Of a stretch of 64,000 bases of DNA, positions 1-40,708 are shown in pieces. The notes under the pieces were generated by a model. The model saw only the letters and a program-made list of their open reading frames with translations. It searched no databases and was not told where the DNA came from. Made by a program: the position numbers and the translations under genes. This DNA comes from Nemertoderma westbladi. Lineage: Eukaryota; Xenacoelomorpha; Nemertodermatida; Nemertodermatidae. The stretch spans positions 92,072 to 156,071 of the forward strand of contig JAUCBJ010007177.1 in NCBI GenBank assembly GCA_032718475.1. The letters run 5' to 3'. Each line of letters begins with the position of its first letter. The stretch's first letter is position 1.

Positions 1-29868
<29,868 letters not shown>

Positions 29869-31193
29869 ATATATTTTATTTATTATAGTTAGTTAGTGTC
29901 ACTAAATCTTTATCACTAAATGTTATTTTGTTTTTTTTATCTTTAAACCAAATGTTAGGCACCCCCAAATAGGAATATATTAAGGAAAAAGTATGACATA
30001 TTTTAATTAAATCGCCACTTTTGTTCAAATTTTGGATGGGCACATTAAAGTTGATTTTTATTCAATTAACAGCATCTGTTACCCAAAACAACTAACAAGT
30101 GGGCCATGTAAAAATATGAAGTCCATGTTGTAAAGCATTATAGTCAGTTTACCTGCCAACTCCCGAAAATTAAGTTTAGATGGCATTTTTTGTTAATGGT
30201 TGGCATCCACCTGATTTTTGTACTTCAAGACATGGCGAATCCAGCTAGGCCGGATGCCACCTCTGCATTTTTGATTGAATGCCTTTTTTGGGCTTCAAAG
30301 TTTTTTGCTCAAAAATGTTTCTTTTCAATTTTAGGATACAAGTTCATGGTGAATGTTAGTGAATCTCGCCTCTTGACCAGTTGATATATTGAAAGTTAAT
30401 CAAAATGCATCAATATTGTCCTGAAACTGTTGTTATGAACACTTTGGTATAAAAGAAAATTTCCGAAATTTCCTTGCAGTCCGCCATCCCGGCCCTAGCA
30501 ACCAACCGCCTTAGCAGCAGATTTATGAAATTTAAATTATTAATTGTTTGTCTCACCATTCCTTTTCCTGAAAAAACAACAAACAGTTTTAAAAATTAAA
30601 AAACCCATCACACAACTTAAATAACATCCTGGGAACACATCAAGGGCAATATGAAATCAAATAGCGTCTTATGTCGCAAACACAGGCCCATTATTTGAAC
30701 TAGAGTAATTTACACAAGTATCAAAATATTAAGTTTAAGTGGAGAATTCGTGTCAACGATTTGCTTCCATATTTGTAATTATTTAAAAATATCACTACAG
30801 CTAAGTAGCATTGTGATACTTCCCGTCATATTGTACACATTCGGGTGACATTTACAGTCCACGTTACCATAGCAACAGACCAAATAAGACAATTTAATAA
30901 GAATTAAATTTACAGAGTATCTATAATGCAGTTTTCCTTAGTCTACCTTACCAGAGTTTTGAGAAATTAAATGTGACACACGTCGCATAGCTATAACCTT
31001 GAACTGTTAGTCAACATCCTATCGTGATTTGGGGAATATTGTTTACTACAAATATGAATTTTAAAGTATCTCGGGCGTCTATCGAGATCTACAGTTAATA
31101 GTTAACTCACTCTAAATTCTGCTAAGATATTAGTTTGCAACAGGCAGGTATATCAGACTATGCACCGTCGAGACAGGAGGACACCAATCCCAT
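29869..31193. other. Non-coding stretch, no gene recognised
   Basis: AT-rich sequence with short homopolymers. The only open frame of note (30,190-30,384, plus strand) has no recognisable similarity or codon structure. In PRPF8 sense this would be upstream intron. No conserved exon was recognised on the minus strand. Confidence 0.5.
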
Positions 31194-31290
31194 TTCGGCG
31201 AATTATTATTTTGTCTCAATGTTAAATTATCAATTTAGGGAAAGGAGCAGTTTACACTGGCACGTTATTCTAACCAAAATAATAAACGAA
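31194..31290 (+). repeat. Dispersed repeat, copy A
   Basis: Shares TTCTCAATGTTAAATTA-like sequence and the core GTGGCACGTTATTCTAACC (here CTGGCACGTTATTCTAACC) with copies at 59,991-60,038 and 63,432-63,512. All three lie close to a tandem repeat or G tract. Family unknown; it could be a fragment of a short non-autonomous transposon. Confidence 0.6.
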
Positions 31291-31411
31291 TCTCAATAGA
31301 ACTGAATTAAGTTTTATTTTTGATAGTAATCAGCTGTTATTTGCGTCGATCCTTTGCGTCATTTTGATTGTGATACGGATTTAGTTTTGGAACGGTGGTT
31401 TCTTTACGTAA

Positions 31412-33618
31412 TACTGGGAGACACTGACTGGGAGGTACAGCCCCACCTAGAGACACTGACTGGGAGGTACGGCCCCACCTAGAGAGACACTGACTGGGAG
31501 GTACAGCCCCACCTAGAGACACTGACTGGGAGGTACGGCCCCACCTAGAGACACTGACTGGGAGGTACGGCCCCACCTAGAGAGACACTGACTGGGAGGT
31601 ACGGCCCCACCTAGAGACACTGACTGGGAGGTACAGCCCCACCTAGAGACACTGACTGGAAGGTACGGCCCCACCTAGAGACACTGACTGGGAGGTACAG
31701 CCCCACCTAGAGACACTGACTGGAAGGTACGGCCCCACCTAGAGACACTGATTGGGAGGTACGGCCCACCTAGAGACACTGACTGGGAGGTACGGCCCCA
31801 CCTAGAGAGACACTGACTGAAGGTACAGCCCCACCTAGAGACACTGACTGGGAGGTACGGCCCCACCTAGAGACACTGATTGGGAGGTACGGCCCCACCT
31901 AGAGTCACTGACTGGGAGGTACGGCCCCACCTAGAGACAATGACTGGGAGGTACAGCCCCACCTAGAGACACTGACTGGGAGGTACAGCCCCACCTAGAG
32001 ACACTGACTGGGAGGTACAGCCCCACCTAGAGACACTGACTGGGAGGTACGGCCCCACCTAGAGACACTGATTGGGAGGTACGGCCCCACCTAGAGACAC
32101 TGACTGGGAGGAACGGCTCCACCTAGAGACACTGACTGGGAGGTACAGCCCCACCTAGAGACACTGTCTGGGAGGTACAGCCCCACCTAGAGACACTGTC
32201 TGGGAGGTACGGCCCCACCTAGAGACACTGACTGGGAGGTACGGCCCTACCTAGAGACACTGACTGGGAGGTACAGCCCCACCTAGAGACACTGACTGGG
32301 AGGTACGGCCCCACCTAGAGACACTGACTGGGAGGTACGGCCCCACCTAGAGACACTGACTGGGAGGAACGGCTCCACCTAGAGACACTGACTGGGAGGT
32401 ACAGCCCCACCTAGAGACACTGACTGGAAGGTACGGCCCCACCTAGAGACACTGACTGGGGGGTACGGCCCCACCTAGAGAGACACTGACTGGGAGGTAC
32501 GGCCCCACCTAGAGACACTGACAGGGGGGGGGGGGGGGGGTGGGGGCGGCCCCACCTAGAGACACTGACTGGGAGGTACGGCCCCACCTAGAGTCACTGA
32601 CTGGGAGGTACGGCCCCACCTAGAGACACTGACTGGGGGGTACGGCCCCCACCTAGAGAGACACTGACTGGGAGGTACGGCCCCACCTAGAGACACTGAC
32701 TGGGAGGTACGGCCCCACCTAGAGACACTGACTGGGAGGAACGGCTCCACCTAGAGACACTGACTGGGAGGTACAGCCCCACCTAGAGACACTGACTGGA
32801 AGGTACGGCCCCACCTAGAGACACTGACTGGGGGGTACGGCCCCACCTAGAGAGACACTGACTGGGAGGTACGGCCCCACCTAGAGACACTGACTGGGGG
32901 GGGGGGGGGGGGACGGCCCCACCTAGAGACACTGACTGGGAGGTACGGCCCCACCTAGAGTCACTGACTGGGAGGTACGGCCCCACCTACCCACCTAGAG
33001 ACACTGACTGGGAGGTACGGCCCCACCTAGAGACACTGACTGGGAGGTACAGCCCCACCTAGAGACACTGACTGGGAGGTACGGCCCCACCTAGAGACAC
33101 TGACTGGGAGGAACGGCTCCACCTAGAGACACTGACTGGGAGGTACGGCCCCACCTAGAGACACTGTCTGGGAGGTACGGCCCCACCTAGAGACACTGAC
33201 TGGGAGGTACAGCCCCACCTAGAGACACTGACTGGAAGGTACGGCCCCACCTAGAGTCACTGACTGGGAGGTACGGCCCCACCTAGAGAGACACTGACTG
33301 GGAGGTACGGCCCCACCTAGAGACACTGACTGGGAGGTACGGCCCCATCTAGAGACACTGACTGGGAGGTACGGCCCCACCTAGAGACACTGACTGGGAG
33401 GTACAGCCCCACCTAGAGACACTGACTGGGAGGTACGGCCCCATCTAGAGACACTGACTGGGAGGTACGGCCCCACCTAGAGACACTGACTGGGAGGTAC
33501 AGCCCCACCTAGAGACACTGACTGGAAGGTACGGCCCCACCTAGAGTCACTGACTGGGAGGTACGGCCCCACCTAGAGAGACACTGACTGGGAGGTACGG
33601 CCCCACCTAGAGTCACTG
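31412..33618. repeat. 32-bp minisatellite, left part
   Basis: Tandem units of 32 bp with core ACACTGACTGGGAGGTACGG then CCCCACCTAGAG. Variants have an extra AG (34 bp), GGAACGGCTCC in place of GGTACGGCCCC, or expanded G tracts (17 G at 32,524-32,540 and at 32,896-32,912). The array resumes after the retrotransposon at 52,370. Open frames in it (for example around 31,337-31,866 and 32,556-32,986) are repeat translation, not genes. Confidence 0.95.
33614..33618. other. Target site duplication, left copy (CACTG)
   Basis: CACTG directly before the terminal TG of the element. The same five bases follow its other end at 52,370-52,374. They come from the ACACTGACTGG core of the 32-bp repeat, so insertion was into the array. 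Confidence 0.92.
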
Positions 33619-35787
33619 TGATAAACAACCGCGACCTCTATACTAACAGCAGAACTGTTGAACAGACCAATACCCGTTAATATCCTTCTGCCAACCTAAT
33701 AAGCTCTCGCCTATCCAATAAGACACAAAGACTGCTCTACTGTTAAGTAAAGGGGATCAGGAGTGTGCTATTACTAAATTGTAAGGGTTGCTAAATACAA
33801 AACCGCTACTTACCGTTAGATGGCGCTAATCTGCCGTCCACTAATATATTTTACTAATTTTACACAACTCCTGCAAAATCGCTTGTTCCTTTCTCTACCG
33901 ATTGCTCAATAGAGAGCTAACTGTTCGAATCTATGAGCCACGCGGGAATAACCAAAACAATAAACCCGAGTCGGCTCCCTAAGCTTACTTAAGACGAGTG
34001 CGAGAGGCCTTGCACTCAGAGTATTCTTACGCCTAATTTTATCACTATTGAAGCACGCTATTACCTACGTCTTTCTAATCGCGAATACTGGGGTTTCTCT
34101 AACGTAATGTGTGAATGCGAGAATATTTAAAAATATCAAAATGGTACAGTATCTGTTTCTACGTGGATAATACCACCCCGAGTCTAAAACTGCCCGCGAC
34201 TGGCTTTAGGCCAGCAAAATTACTAGCGTATCGTGCGTACCGAATAGTGCGTTCTAGCTGATTGCCCGCTAATGCAAATAACCGCTCAGCGTGAATAGTT
34301 TACAGTACACTAATTATTACCTTAGCTACTCTCCGCTATGCTGCGTACTAATTCTTAATTTTTTACTAATTAGTTACAGTCACAAATATTTAACAGCGTA
34401 CTAATTACTAAGAGTTCCAGAATACGTAATTCTAATTTATCACGCAACAGGTTTCGATAGTAATAGCCTAATTTGCCGTATTACTTTGACCTAATCAATA
34501 ACTAATTATTGTAACTAAGAAATAGAAATCAATCAAAGGAAAAGAGCGCCTATCTAAACATTCGTAATCTTAGGCACACTTCAATAACACACCAATCAGC
34601 GTTAGAAATCACAGTTTACAATTATGCAATTCACTACTCGTACTCCACACTCAACGTTGTAATACGCGCAGGCCTCTCCCGGGTACATCTAGGATTCCTA
34701 ACTAACCCAATTCCTGCCCCCCTAATACTAAATAGAGACAAAACCTGGATCATCAGCCCCCTAGATACTGTACCGGCGATCGGTCTGCGTGCCGCAGTGC
34801 AAGTTACCCGCCCGCAACGGTGACTCTGGCCAGCGTTGCCCGCTTTGAATCCTCCGCTCTCTCCTAGTCGCTCAACCCCCCGATGCGCCCACCGCCCACT
34901 GGCACCTTAGCCCTTCATGATGCTAATAGCTACCGTAGCGGCGCATGCAAATCACAAAGTCTGACAGTCTCAGGAATCCCTTAGGATTATTGCGCAGAAA
35001 AGAATCACATAGAACCATTAATCAAAAGGTAGAAATCATAGTTCAGTTGTAATTAGCAGTAATCGAAGGAATTAATTGAGAAACACAAGCAAAGTAATCG
35101 CACTAGCAAATCATTCCAAGAAATTAATCAAAATTAGCAAATTGCAGAAAATACGATATCCTAATACAAAATTAGAGACAGCTCAGCAAGTAAAATGTAA
35201 CAGGGGTGTGTCATGTGATAAAGCATGAACATATGAACAAATATATGAACAACAAAGGCCCTACCGGCACACCGCCAATTTATAGGTGATCCGGATGGGG
35301 TGATGCAATAAGGTGACTCAATCGCTCTCCCATTGGCTCTCCAGTCCATGCTAGCATTAAACCAACCTGGAAGCAGTTAATCCAATAAGGAGACCGGATT
35401 GTAGCCCTATGCCCTCAAATTATTACCATATATGGTAATGGATCACGTCTCTGGCTGCTGAATGGCCAGGACAGCGTCCCTATATGCTAGCCCTATCAAA
35501 CTAATATCAGCAAGCACAGAATCCAGGGTCCGAATAAACTTGCTACCCTGGGACTATCTACATATCCTAATACAAAATTACGTAGGTAGGGCTACATACT
35601 ATACAAAATGAATGGATGCAAAATATATGGGCGTTTTAACTTCCTTACCTAAATACCACTGCGTTATTATGCCTTATCTAAAATATCATGCTGCACAACG
35701 GACTAATATTACGTACAGTATAACGGACTAATATTGCATACTGCATAACGGACTAATACTGTGGATACAGCGCCATATACCGTAACA
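33619..35787 (-). repeat. 3' LTR
   Basis: 2,169 bp, minus-strand ends TGTTACGGTA and GTTTATCA. Contains three 25-bp units beginning AACGGACTAATA (35,697-35,771) close to its start (U3 side), and a 19-bp direct repeat ATATCCTAATACAAAATTA at 35,156-35,174 and 35,562-35,580, which may bracket an older insertion. The 62-codon open frame at 35,161-35,349 is not convincing as a gene. Promoter and poly(A) sites were not resolved by eye. Confidence 0.95.
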
Positions 35788-36276
35788 CCGCTCCAAGGGA
35801 AATCATACAATGTTTCCCTCCAATTGTAGAAGAGTATAAGGTGATGTATACAAAACAAAATAAATTTCTTCCAACCAATCTAAATAACATAATAATTCTA
35901 CTATTTACAAATATTGCCATAGATATTGCATAATGAATTTACATACAAATTAAAATTACAAAATATTATCTCTCTCACTGTTTAACGATTATTACATACA
36001 AATTAAATTTACAAAATATTGTTTCTCGTTCATTCTTACTACATAATGATTACTACATACAAAATCAAATATAAAATTTTGCTAGGGCAAGTGAAAAGAG
36101 TAAGCCAAACCCGCAGGTTTGTCTCCCCAATCACTTCCTTCGCCTCTTTCATAATATAAATTCAAATAACTCAACTAGTGTATATGAGTCTAGTCGAAGA
36201 TTTTCAAATGCTACAATATACATCAGAGCGACGATGATGTATATATCTAGAGTCTGTCGCCCTGTGCCATAATGTA
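35788..36276 (-). other. 3' non-coding region between the extra ORF and the 3' LTR
   Basis: 489 bp after the stop codon of the extra ORF. Holds one palindrome copy (36,106-36,121). Directly before the LTR the minus strand reads TTCCCTTGGAGCGG, a weak polypurine tract; a better purine run, GGAGGGAAAC, lies about 25 bases earlier. The true plus-strand primer is uncertain. Confidence 0.6.
36106..36121. repeat. Palindrome copy 1, CAAACCCGCAGGTTTG
   Basis: Non-coding copy in the 3' region. The flank CTCCCCAATCACTT resembles the flank of copy 2. Confidence 0.8.
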
Positions 36277-39200
36277 TTATCGACCCGCTCCTGGGTTCTT
36301 TGGGCTCGCTCCTCTCTTTCGCCCCCTTCCCAGATACACTAATCTACCTCTAGTCGACTCCGTTGACGGCGTCCGTGAGGCGTCACTCCCCGGAACTCGG
36401 CTCGAACTTCTCCCTCGGCCTCGTCCCAATTGTCGCGCTCCCGTGGTCGCTTCCGCCAACTCTTCCTTCTGCAGTTGCACACGCGCTTTCTCAGACGCCC
36501 CCTGCGCCTTGCGCTGCAACCTCTGTGCTTCTATAATTGAATGATAGTGGTCGTCCTTGACTTGACGCTTGTCTTGGACCCCTCCTCCTGGTTCTTTCCG
36601 CGAGCCTTGAGCTCCAGCGGTCGTCGCTGTGGTCGCTGCGATCCTTTGCTCTTGTATCCTCTCAGCGGTCAATGAACCCACTGGCACATGAGTTAACAAG
36701 AATTCGTTGCGGTACTGTATAGCCGCCATCCTCCAATCTCCTCGCGCGCGTACCACCTTTCTAGTCTCCGTAAATACACCCTTCGTAATGCGATCGCAAA
36801 TGGCAACGAAGTTCCATGTGTACTTATTGTCCATGTTCAATTGTCTGAAGTACTCTCGAACTACGATAACTCCAGTGTTCTGTGGAAGGTCTTGAGCAGT
36901 TAGGATGAGCTCCTGATATTGTGGTAGCGATTGTAGATATGGCTCGTACGCAACATGCGATGGGTCTACCGCCCAAAACCCATATCCCGCTTTAAATGGT
37001 AACCAACGCATCTGCGCTTGAATATGGTAATCCGCCACACTCTCCCACTTATCTAACATCTCCCGAAGTAGGTTAGCGCTATGGTTTTGAAAGGAATCAT
37101 CTCGCAGCTGACATCTCGCGCTACGATGTCCCTTTACCCCGCAATATCCGCATTGAGAAATGAAGACGGTGCACGTATGAAACGAATGGTCGGTCTCATT
37201 ACACCAACGACAGACCTTATGCGCCGCCTCTATTACCGCGTCGCACGACTTTAGATTGTGCCTTGTGCTGCCGCACAATTTGCACCTACGCGCTTGTGGA
37301 AACCAGGCCCTCTCGTATATGAGGTCTCCAATCAGTTTCGCACTTCCTTCCTTCCCAATGTCTAATACGATGTCGTCCTCTCCGGTCAACGGTTGTCGAT
37401 CCGGAACAAAGTAAACATCCTCGCCCTTGTCCTCTATCTCCAATATTTCCTCCCGCGTTCGTTTCGGATATGTCTTCTCCACCGGAAGATCTACTCCGAA
37501 CACCTCTACTAACGTTTCCGGCCAGCCCTCCTTAACAGGTCTATCAGCCTCCGAGTGGAAGGGAGTACCAAACCCGCGGGTTTGATTCCCGAACCACTTC
37601 TCCAAAGCTTCTGGCGTTGGATATTCCATCGACGGTCGGTCTCCCAAATCTCCGATGTTCTGTCGATATACTCCTTCGAATATCGCTAATCCTCTCCTCA
37701 CCATCGACGTATTCTCTAACGATTGGTTGAAGAACGGGGTTAAGAAACGCTTCATCACGTCGGATTGGATTCCCCCTTTCGAGCGAACGTATTGATCTCC
37801 TCCGAATACCAATGGATGACGCTTCAAAACTCGCGCAACGATATCCGCTAATAAACAAGTCACCGTGTTCGACTCAAGCACCAAATAATATTGTAGCGAC
37901 GCACGGGGTGGCGCGCAAATGTTCCAATACACTAACGCTTGCCGCTTGAAGTGGGATTTGAACTCCGCTCCCGGTGGCGTGTTGTATTCGCCATACGCCT
38001 CCTCGTACTTCTTCTGCGTCTTCAACTTAAAGTCCCAATTATACAACAAGTGTGCTATAAAGCCCATACCAGTCTTGGCAGAGTTGGGATACTCCCTATA
38101 AATTCCAATATCCTGTGCCCATAGCAACAATAGCTTGGTGTCGACAAACGGTCTCGGCAATCTATCTTCCAGATCAGTCATGGCGTTGAAGTCGCTCTCC
38201 AAATCGCTCTGGACTCCCGATCCCACCTTGACGTAATCTTGGTTGAGAATAGCCTCTCTAACCTTCTTTGGTAACATCCTGGCGTCGATACGCTCCGCTC
38301 CGTGCATACCTCCTCGCCTGCATACCTCCAAAATCTGTTCCCTAGGATCCTTCCCCTTCCGATATTGTGTCGTTATGATGGGCTCCGGTCTCTCTCGATC
38401 CGCCCTCACACGCATAAACACATGAGTCACACCATCGGCCGCACGAATCTGAATACACTTGCTGGTCAAGCATTCTTGATGGGACCCTCCTTCATTGTCG
38501 TAGAACATCACCCTCCAATCTTGCAGTGATTCCTCCGTTTTCCTCCACTGACGCTGAATCTCATCTGATGGGGTCCACATGCGCTCGATCGCCTTGTGGT
38601 CATCATATCGGGTATAAGAACCCTTCCTCCTCAGCCACGTCTGGTCTACCTCCTCGTCATCTGGGAATGTAGCCACCGCGACCCATACCTTGATGTACTT
38701 ATCCAACCATCCGAATAACTTACTCTCCTTCCCCGGAGCTCCAATCTTATCCAACGTGTCATAATCTGTGATCTGCATTGGGACATCACGCAAGAACTTC
38801 GCGCATAAAACTTCCCGTAAACAGTCAACGTTCCAATGGTCCGCCATTCTTACCATCGGCAAGAATCGTATCGCTTCTCGCGACTCCGGATGATCTACTA
38901 ATATCGCAGGTTCGGTGCCGTCGGAATAATACACCGGTCCGGGTTGAGATACGACCTGTGGAACAAATCCGGTCACTCTCCTCGTCTCCTCTTGATGTCT
39001 ATCCGCGGTCTTATTATACTCCGCTATCCTGTTCTCAAATAACTCCTTCGCCTTCGCCGCTCGCTCCTCCTGCCGCAACGCGTCCATGTCGTCCTGATGC
39101 TCAGGCGTGAGGCTTCTCACTCGGTGAGGTGAAGTAAACGCAGTCCAGGGACTCGAGAGCTCCAAACCCGCGGGTTTGGTACCCGAGTCCCGCGCCGCTT

Positions 39201-39951
39201 CGCGCCGCGCCTCTAGATCCTTATAGGCTCGGTACAGCGAAATGGCCGCTGCCGTCTCTATCAAACTGGGTGTCGAACAGGGTTTAATCTCCGTATACGG
39301 ATCTAATGTCGTAACGGTCGGCGTAATGGGTCTCGGAGGTCGCTTTCCGCTGAAGTCGATACTGATCATCGGGTTGCTCATCGGGTAACCTCCCTCGTTA
39401 TATCTAAGGAATTGGTGAGCTGGACATCGCGTTAATATCGGTTCCGGATGTTGCTCGTCTAATCGGTCGGGAATCGCCACGTCCTGTTTATTCATGCATT
39501 CACCACACTTGTAGAAGAGCTTGTATACGCTGAAGACTTTCGGCGTCTCCTGATCCTCGCCTCGAGTCCTCCGATACAGATGCATTCCGTCGAACTGGTC
39601 TCGGACTGCAGGTAGAGGCTCCTCATGTCGTAAATACATATTCATATGGTATAGTCGTGCGATTTCCTCGTCCGGATCTGCGCTAATGTCGCACACGTCC
39701 AAAGCAAAGTCGTAGGGATACCGCGTGCGATACTCTCTCCGCAAGACTTCCATCCGGTCCCCCAATGCTCTCATTCTTTCTCTCCGTAATTCTTTATCAT
39801 AACTTGGTTTATACTTCCCGTTCAGCTCCATCACGGACCGCCCATGGTAGTAAACGTTAGAGTTTTTACATCCTGGTCGCGCGAATGGTAGCTCCGCCTC
39901 CTCTCTGGCAGTAAATCCTCTGCGCGGTTGCGCTCTAATATCCCTCTCCAT
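36277..39951 (-). CDS. Extra ORF in env position: 1,224-residue triple zinc-knuckle, RG-tailed protein
   Basis: ATG at 39,951 to TAA at 36,277, uninterrupted. Three CX2CX4HX4C zinc knuckles sit at about residues 890-903, 914-927 and 934-947. The last 50 or so residues are basic and RG/RS-rich (GRGRGRSSSR). An earlier CX2C...CPAH cluster at about 148-180 could be another zinc site. No signal peptide or clear transmembrane segments are visible, so it does not look like Env. A short stretch at about 605-640 (LLLLWAQDIGIYREYP) faintly recalls the central domain of poly(A) polymerases, but no nucleotidyltransferase signature was found. Nucleic-acid binding, perhaps in RNA packaging, is the safest inference. 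The frame is open upstream to 40,023, and a candidate splice acceptor lies there. Two palindrome copies lie in its coding sequence in different frames. Confidence 0.85.
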   Translation of the reverse strand: MERDIRAQPRRGFTAREEAELPFARPGCKNSNVYYHGRSVMELNGKYKPSYDKELRRERMRALGDRMEVLRREYRTRYPYDFALDVCDISADPDEEIARLYHMNMYLRHEEPLPAVRDQFDGMHLYRRTRGEDQETPKVFSVYKLFYKCGECMNKQDVAIPDRLDEQHPEPILTRCPAHQFLRYNEGGYPMSNPMISIDFSGKRPPRPITPTVTTLDPYTEIKPCSTPSLIETAAAISLYRAYKDLEARREAARDSGTKPAGLELSSPWTAFTSPHRVRSLTPEHQDDMDALRQEERAAKAKELFENRIAEYNKTADRHQEETRRVTGFVPQVVSQPGPVYYSDGTEPAILVDHPESREAIRFLPMVRMADHWNVDCLREVLCAKFLRDVPMQITDYDTLDKIGAPGKESKLFGWLDKYIKVWVAVATFPDDEEVDQTWLRRKGSYTRYDDHKAIERMWTPSDEIQRQWRKTEESLQDWRVMFYDNEGGSHQECLTSKCIQIRAADGVTHVFMRVRADRERPEPIITTQYRKGKDPREQILEVCRRGGMHGAERIDARMLPKKVREAILNQDYVKVGSGVQSDLESDFNAMTDLEDRLPRPFVDTKLLLLWAQDIGIYREYPNSAKTGMGFIAHLLYNWDFKLKTQKKYEEAYGEYNTPPGAEFKSHFKRQALVYWNICAPPRASLQYYLVLESNTVTCLLADIVARVLKRHPLVFGGDQYVRSKGGIQSDVMKRFLTPFFNQSLENTSMVRRGLAIFEGVYRQNIGDLGDRPSMEYPTPEALEKWFGNQTRGFGTPFHSEADRPVKEGWPETLVEVFGVDLPVEKTYPKRTREEILEIEDKGEDVYFVPDRQPLTGEDDIVLDIGKEGSAKLIGDLIYERAWFPQARRCKLCGSTRHNLKSCDAVIEAAHKVCRWCNETDHSFHTCTVFISQCGYCGVKGHRSARCQLRDDSFQNHSANLLREMLDKWESVADYHIQAQMRWLPFKAGYGFWAVDPSHVAYEPYLQSLPQYQELILTAQDLPQNTGVIVVREYFRQLNMDNKYTWNFVAICDRITKGVFTETRKVVRARGDWRMAAIQYRNEFLLTHVPVGSLTAERIQEQRIAATTATTAGAQGSRKEPGGGVQDKRQVKDDHYHSIIEAQRLQRKAQGASEKARVQLQKEELAEATTGARQLGRGRGRSSSRVPGSDASRTPSTESTRGRLVYLGRGRKRGASPKNPGAGR
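37569..37584. repeat. Palindrome copy 2, CAAACCCGCGGGTTTG
   Basis: Perfect 16-bp palindrome inside the extra ORF, read as QTRGF (first base at codon position 1). Confidence 0.85.
39163..39178. repeat. Palindrome copy 3, CAAACCCGCGGGTTTG
   Basis: Perfect 16-bp palindrome inside the extra ORF, read as KPAGL (first base at codon position 3). Flanking GGACTCG / CGAGTCC continue the dyad, making a hairpin of roughly 20-bp arms. Confidence 0.85.
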
Positions 39952-40012
39952 TATATTACGCGTATATACATATATATATATCCCAATAAGTGCCGTTACG
40001 TAACCAACTACA

Positions 40013-40033
40013 CTGTGGGTAAATCAGTTAGAT
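40013..40033 (-). promoter_or_regulatory. Candidate 3' splice site for the extra ORF
   Basis: Minus strand CTAACTGATTTACCCACAG: a consensus-like branch motif CTAAC about 15 bases before CAG, just upstream of the extra ORF. Splicing from the AG|GTGAGT donor at 48,774 would keep the frame into the ATG at 39,951, with no stop in the 61 intervening bases. Inference only. Confidence 0.4.
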
Positions 40034-40268
40034 GTCGCCGAAGGACAGACCTCCCGAACCCCCCCCGCCTTCCAGCAGTTCAGGTTCGACTCTCTAGATC
40101 CCGTCTCTTCCTAACTAACTATCCTCTAACCTATTCCCATGCATAGCGCAAAAACTTTGGAGATAAACTGGCCGTGACCAACTCACTTTTTGATGCCCAA
40201 ACTACTCCCATTACTCCTACTAAACTACAGTAGTTAGAAAGGACCATAGTCACAATACTCGACTATAC

Positions 40269-40284
40269 CAAACCCACAGGTTTG
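40269..40284. repeat. Palindrome copy 4, CAAACCCACAGGTTTG
   Basis: Non-coding copy in the spacer between integrase and the extra ORF. Confidence 0.8.
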
Positions 40285-40708
40285 ATAATCGAACATCACA
40301 CATCCTGCAAACTACTGAGTGGGGTCCATGTACGCCTCTGGTGCTACTAACCTTTAGCACCTTAGTTGCACTGTTGGCACCAATCTGTGGAAGTTGCTAA
40401 ACTCAATTTACACTCCTACGTAATATAGCCGTCACCATGGTTTCTAAATGCTATTTTCCAGGTTTCACGACTTTTCAAATTACTGTTTATCTATAGACGA
40501 ATTCTAAAACGCGTCTATATACAGCGTCTGGAATTGTCTTGGGTTCACTTTTCTAATTTTAAAATTTTTAATTTTCCAAAATTTTGAAAATAAAATTTTG
40601 TTTGATACCCACCAGACAAAACTCAATGCAAATCACCACAACCCCGCTCCTATGCATTTCCTTGTATTTGCATACGAGGAATGCATACGAAGTGAGTTGC
40701 GTCCAACA

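Larger units (their letters stand above)
39952..40708 (-). other. Spacer between integrase end and extra ORF
   Basis: About 750 bp without a gene. Holds palindrome copy 4, a candidate splice acceptor at 40,013-40,033 and an AT-rich A/T-run segment near 40,550-40,605. Such a gap suggests that the downstream ORF is made from a spliced or separately initiated RNA. Confidence 0.6.

Noticed and set aside
35161-35349. 62-codon frame in each LTR (also 51,743-51,931)
   Set aside because: Identical only because the LTRs are duplicated; no domain or start context.
36277-39951. Envelope protein or poly(A) polymerase identity for the extra ORF
   Set aside because: No membrane or signal features, and no nucleotidyltransferase catalytic motif; only a short weak resemblance.
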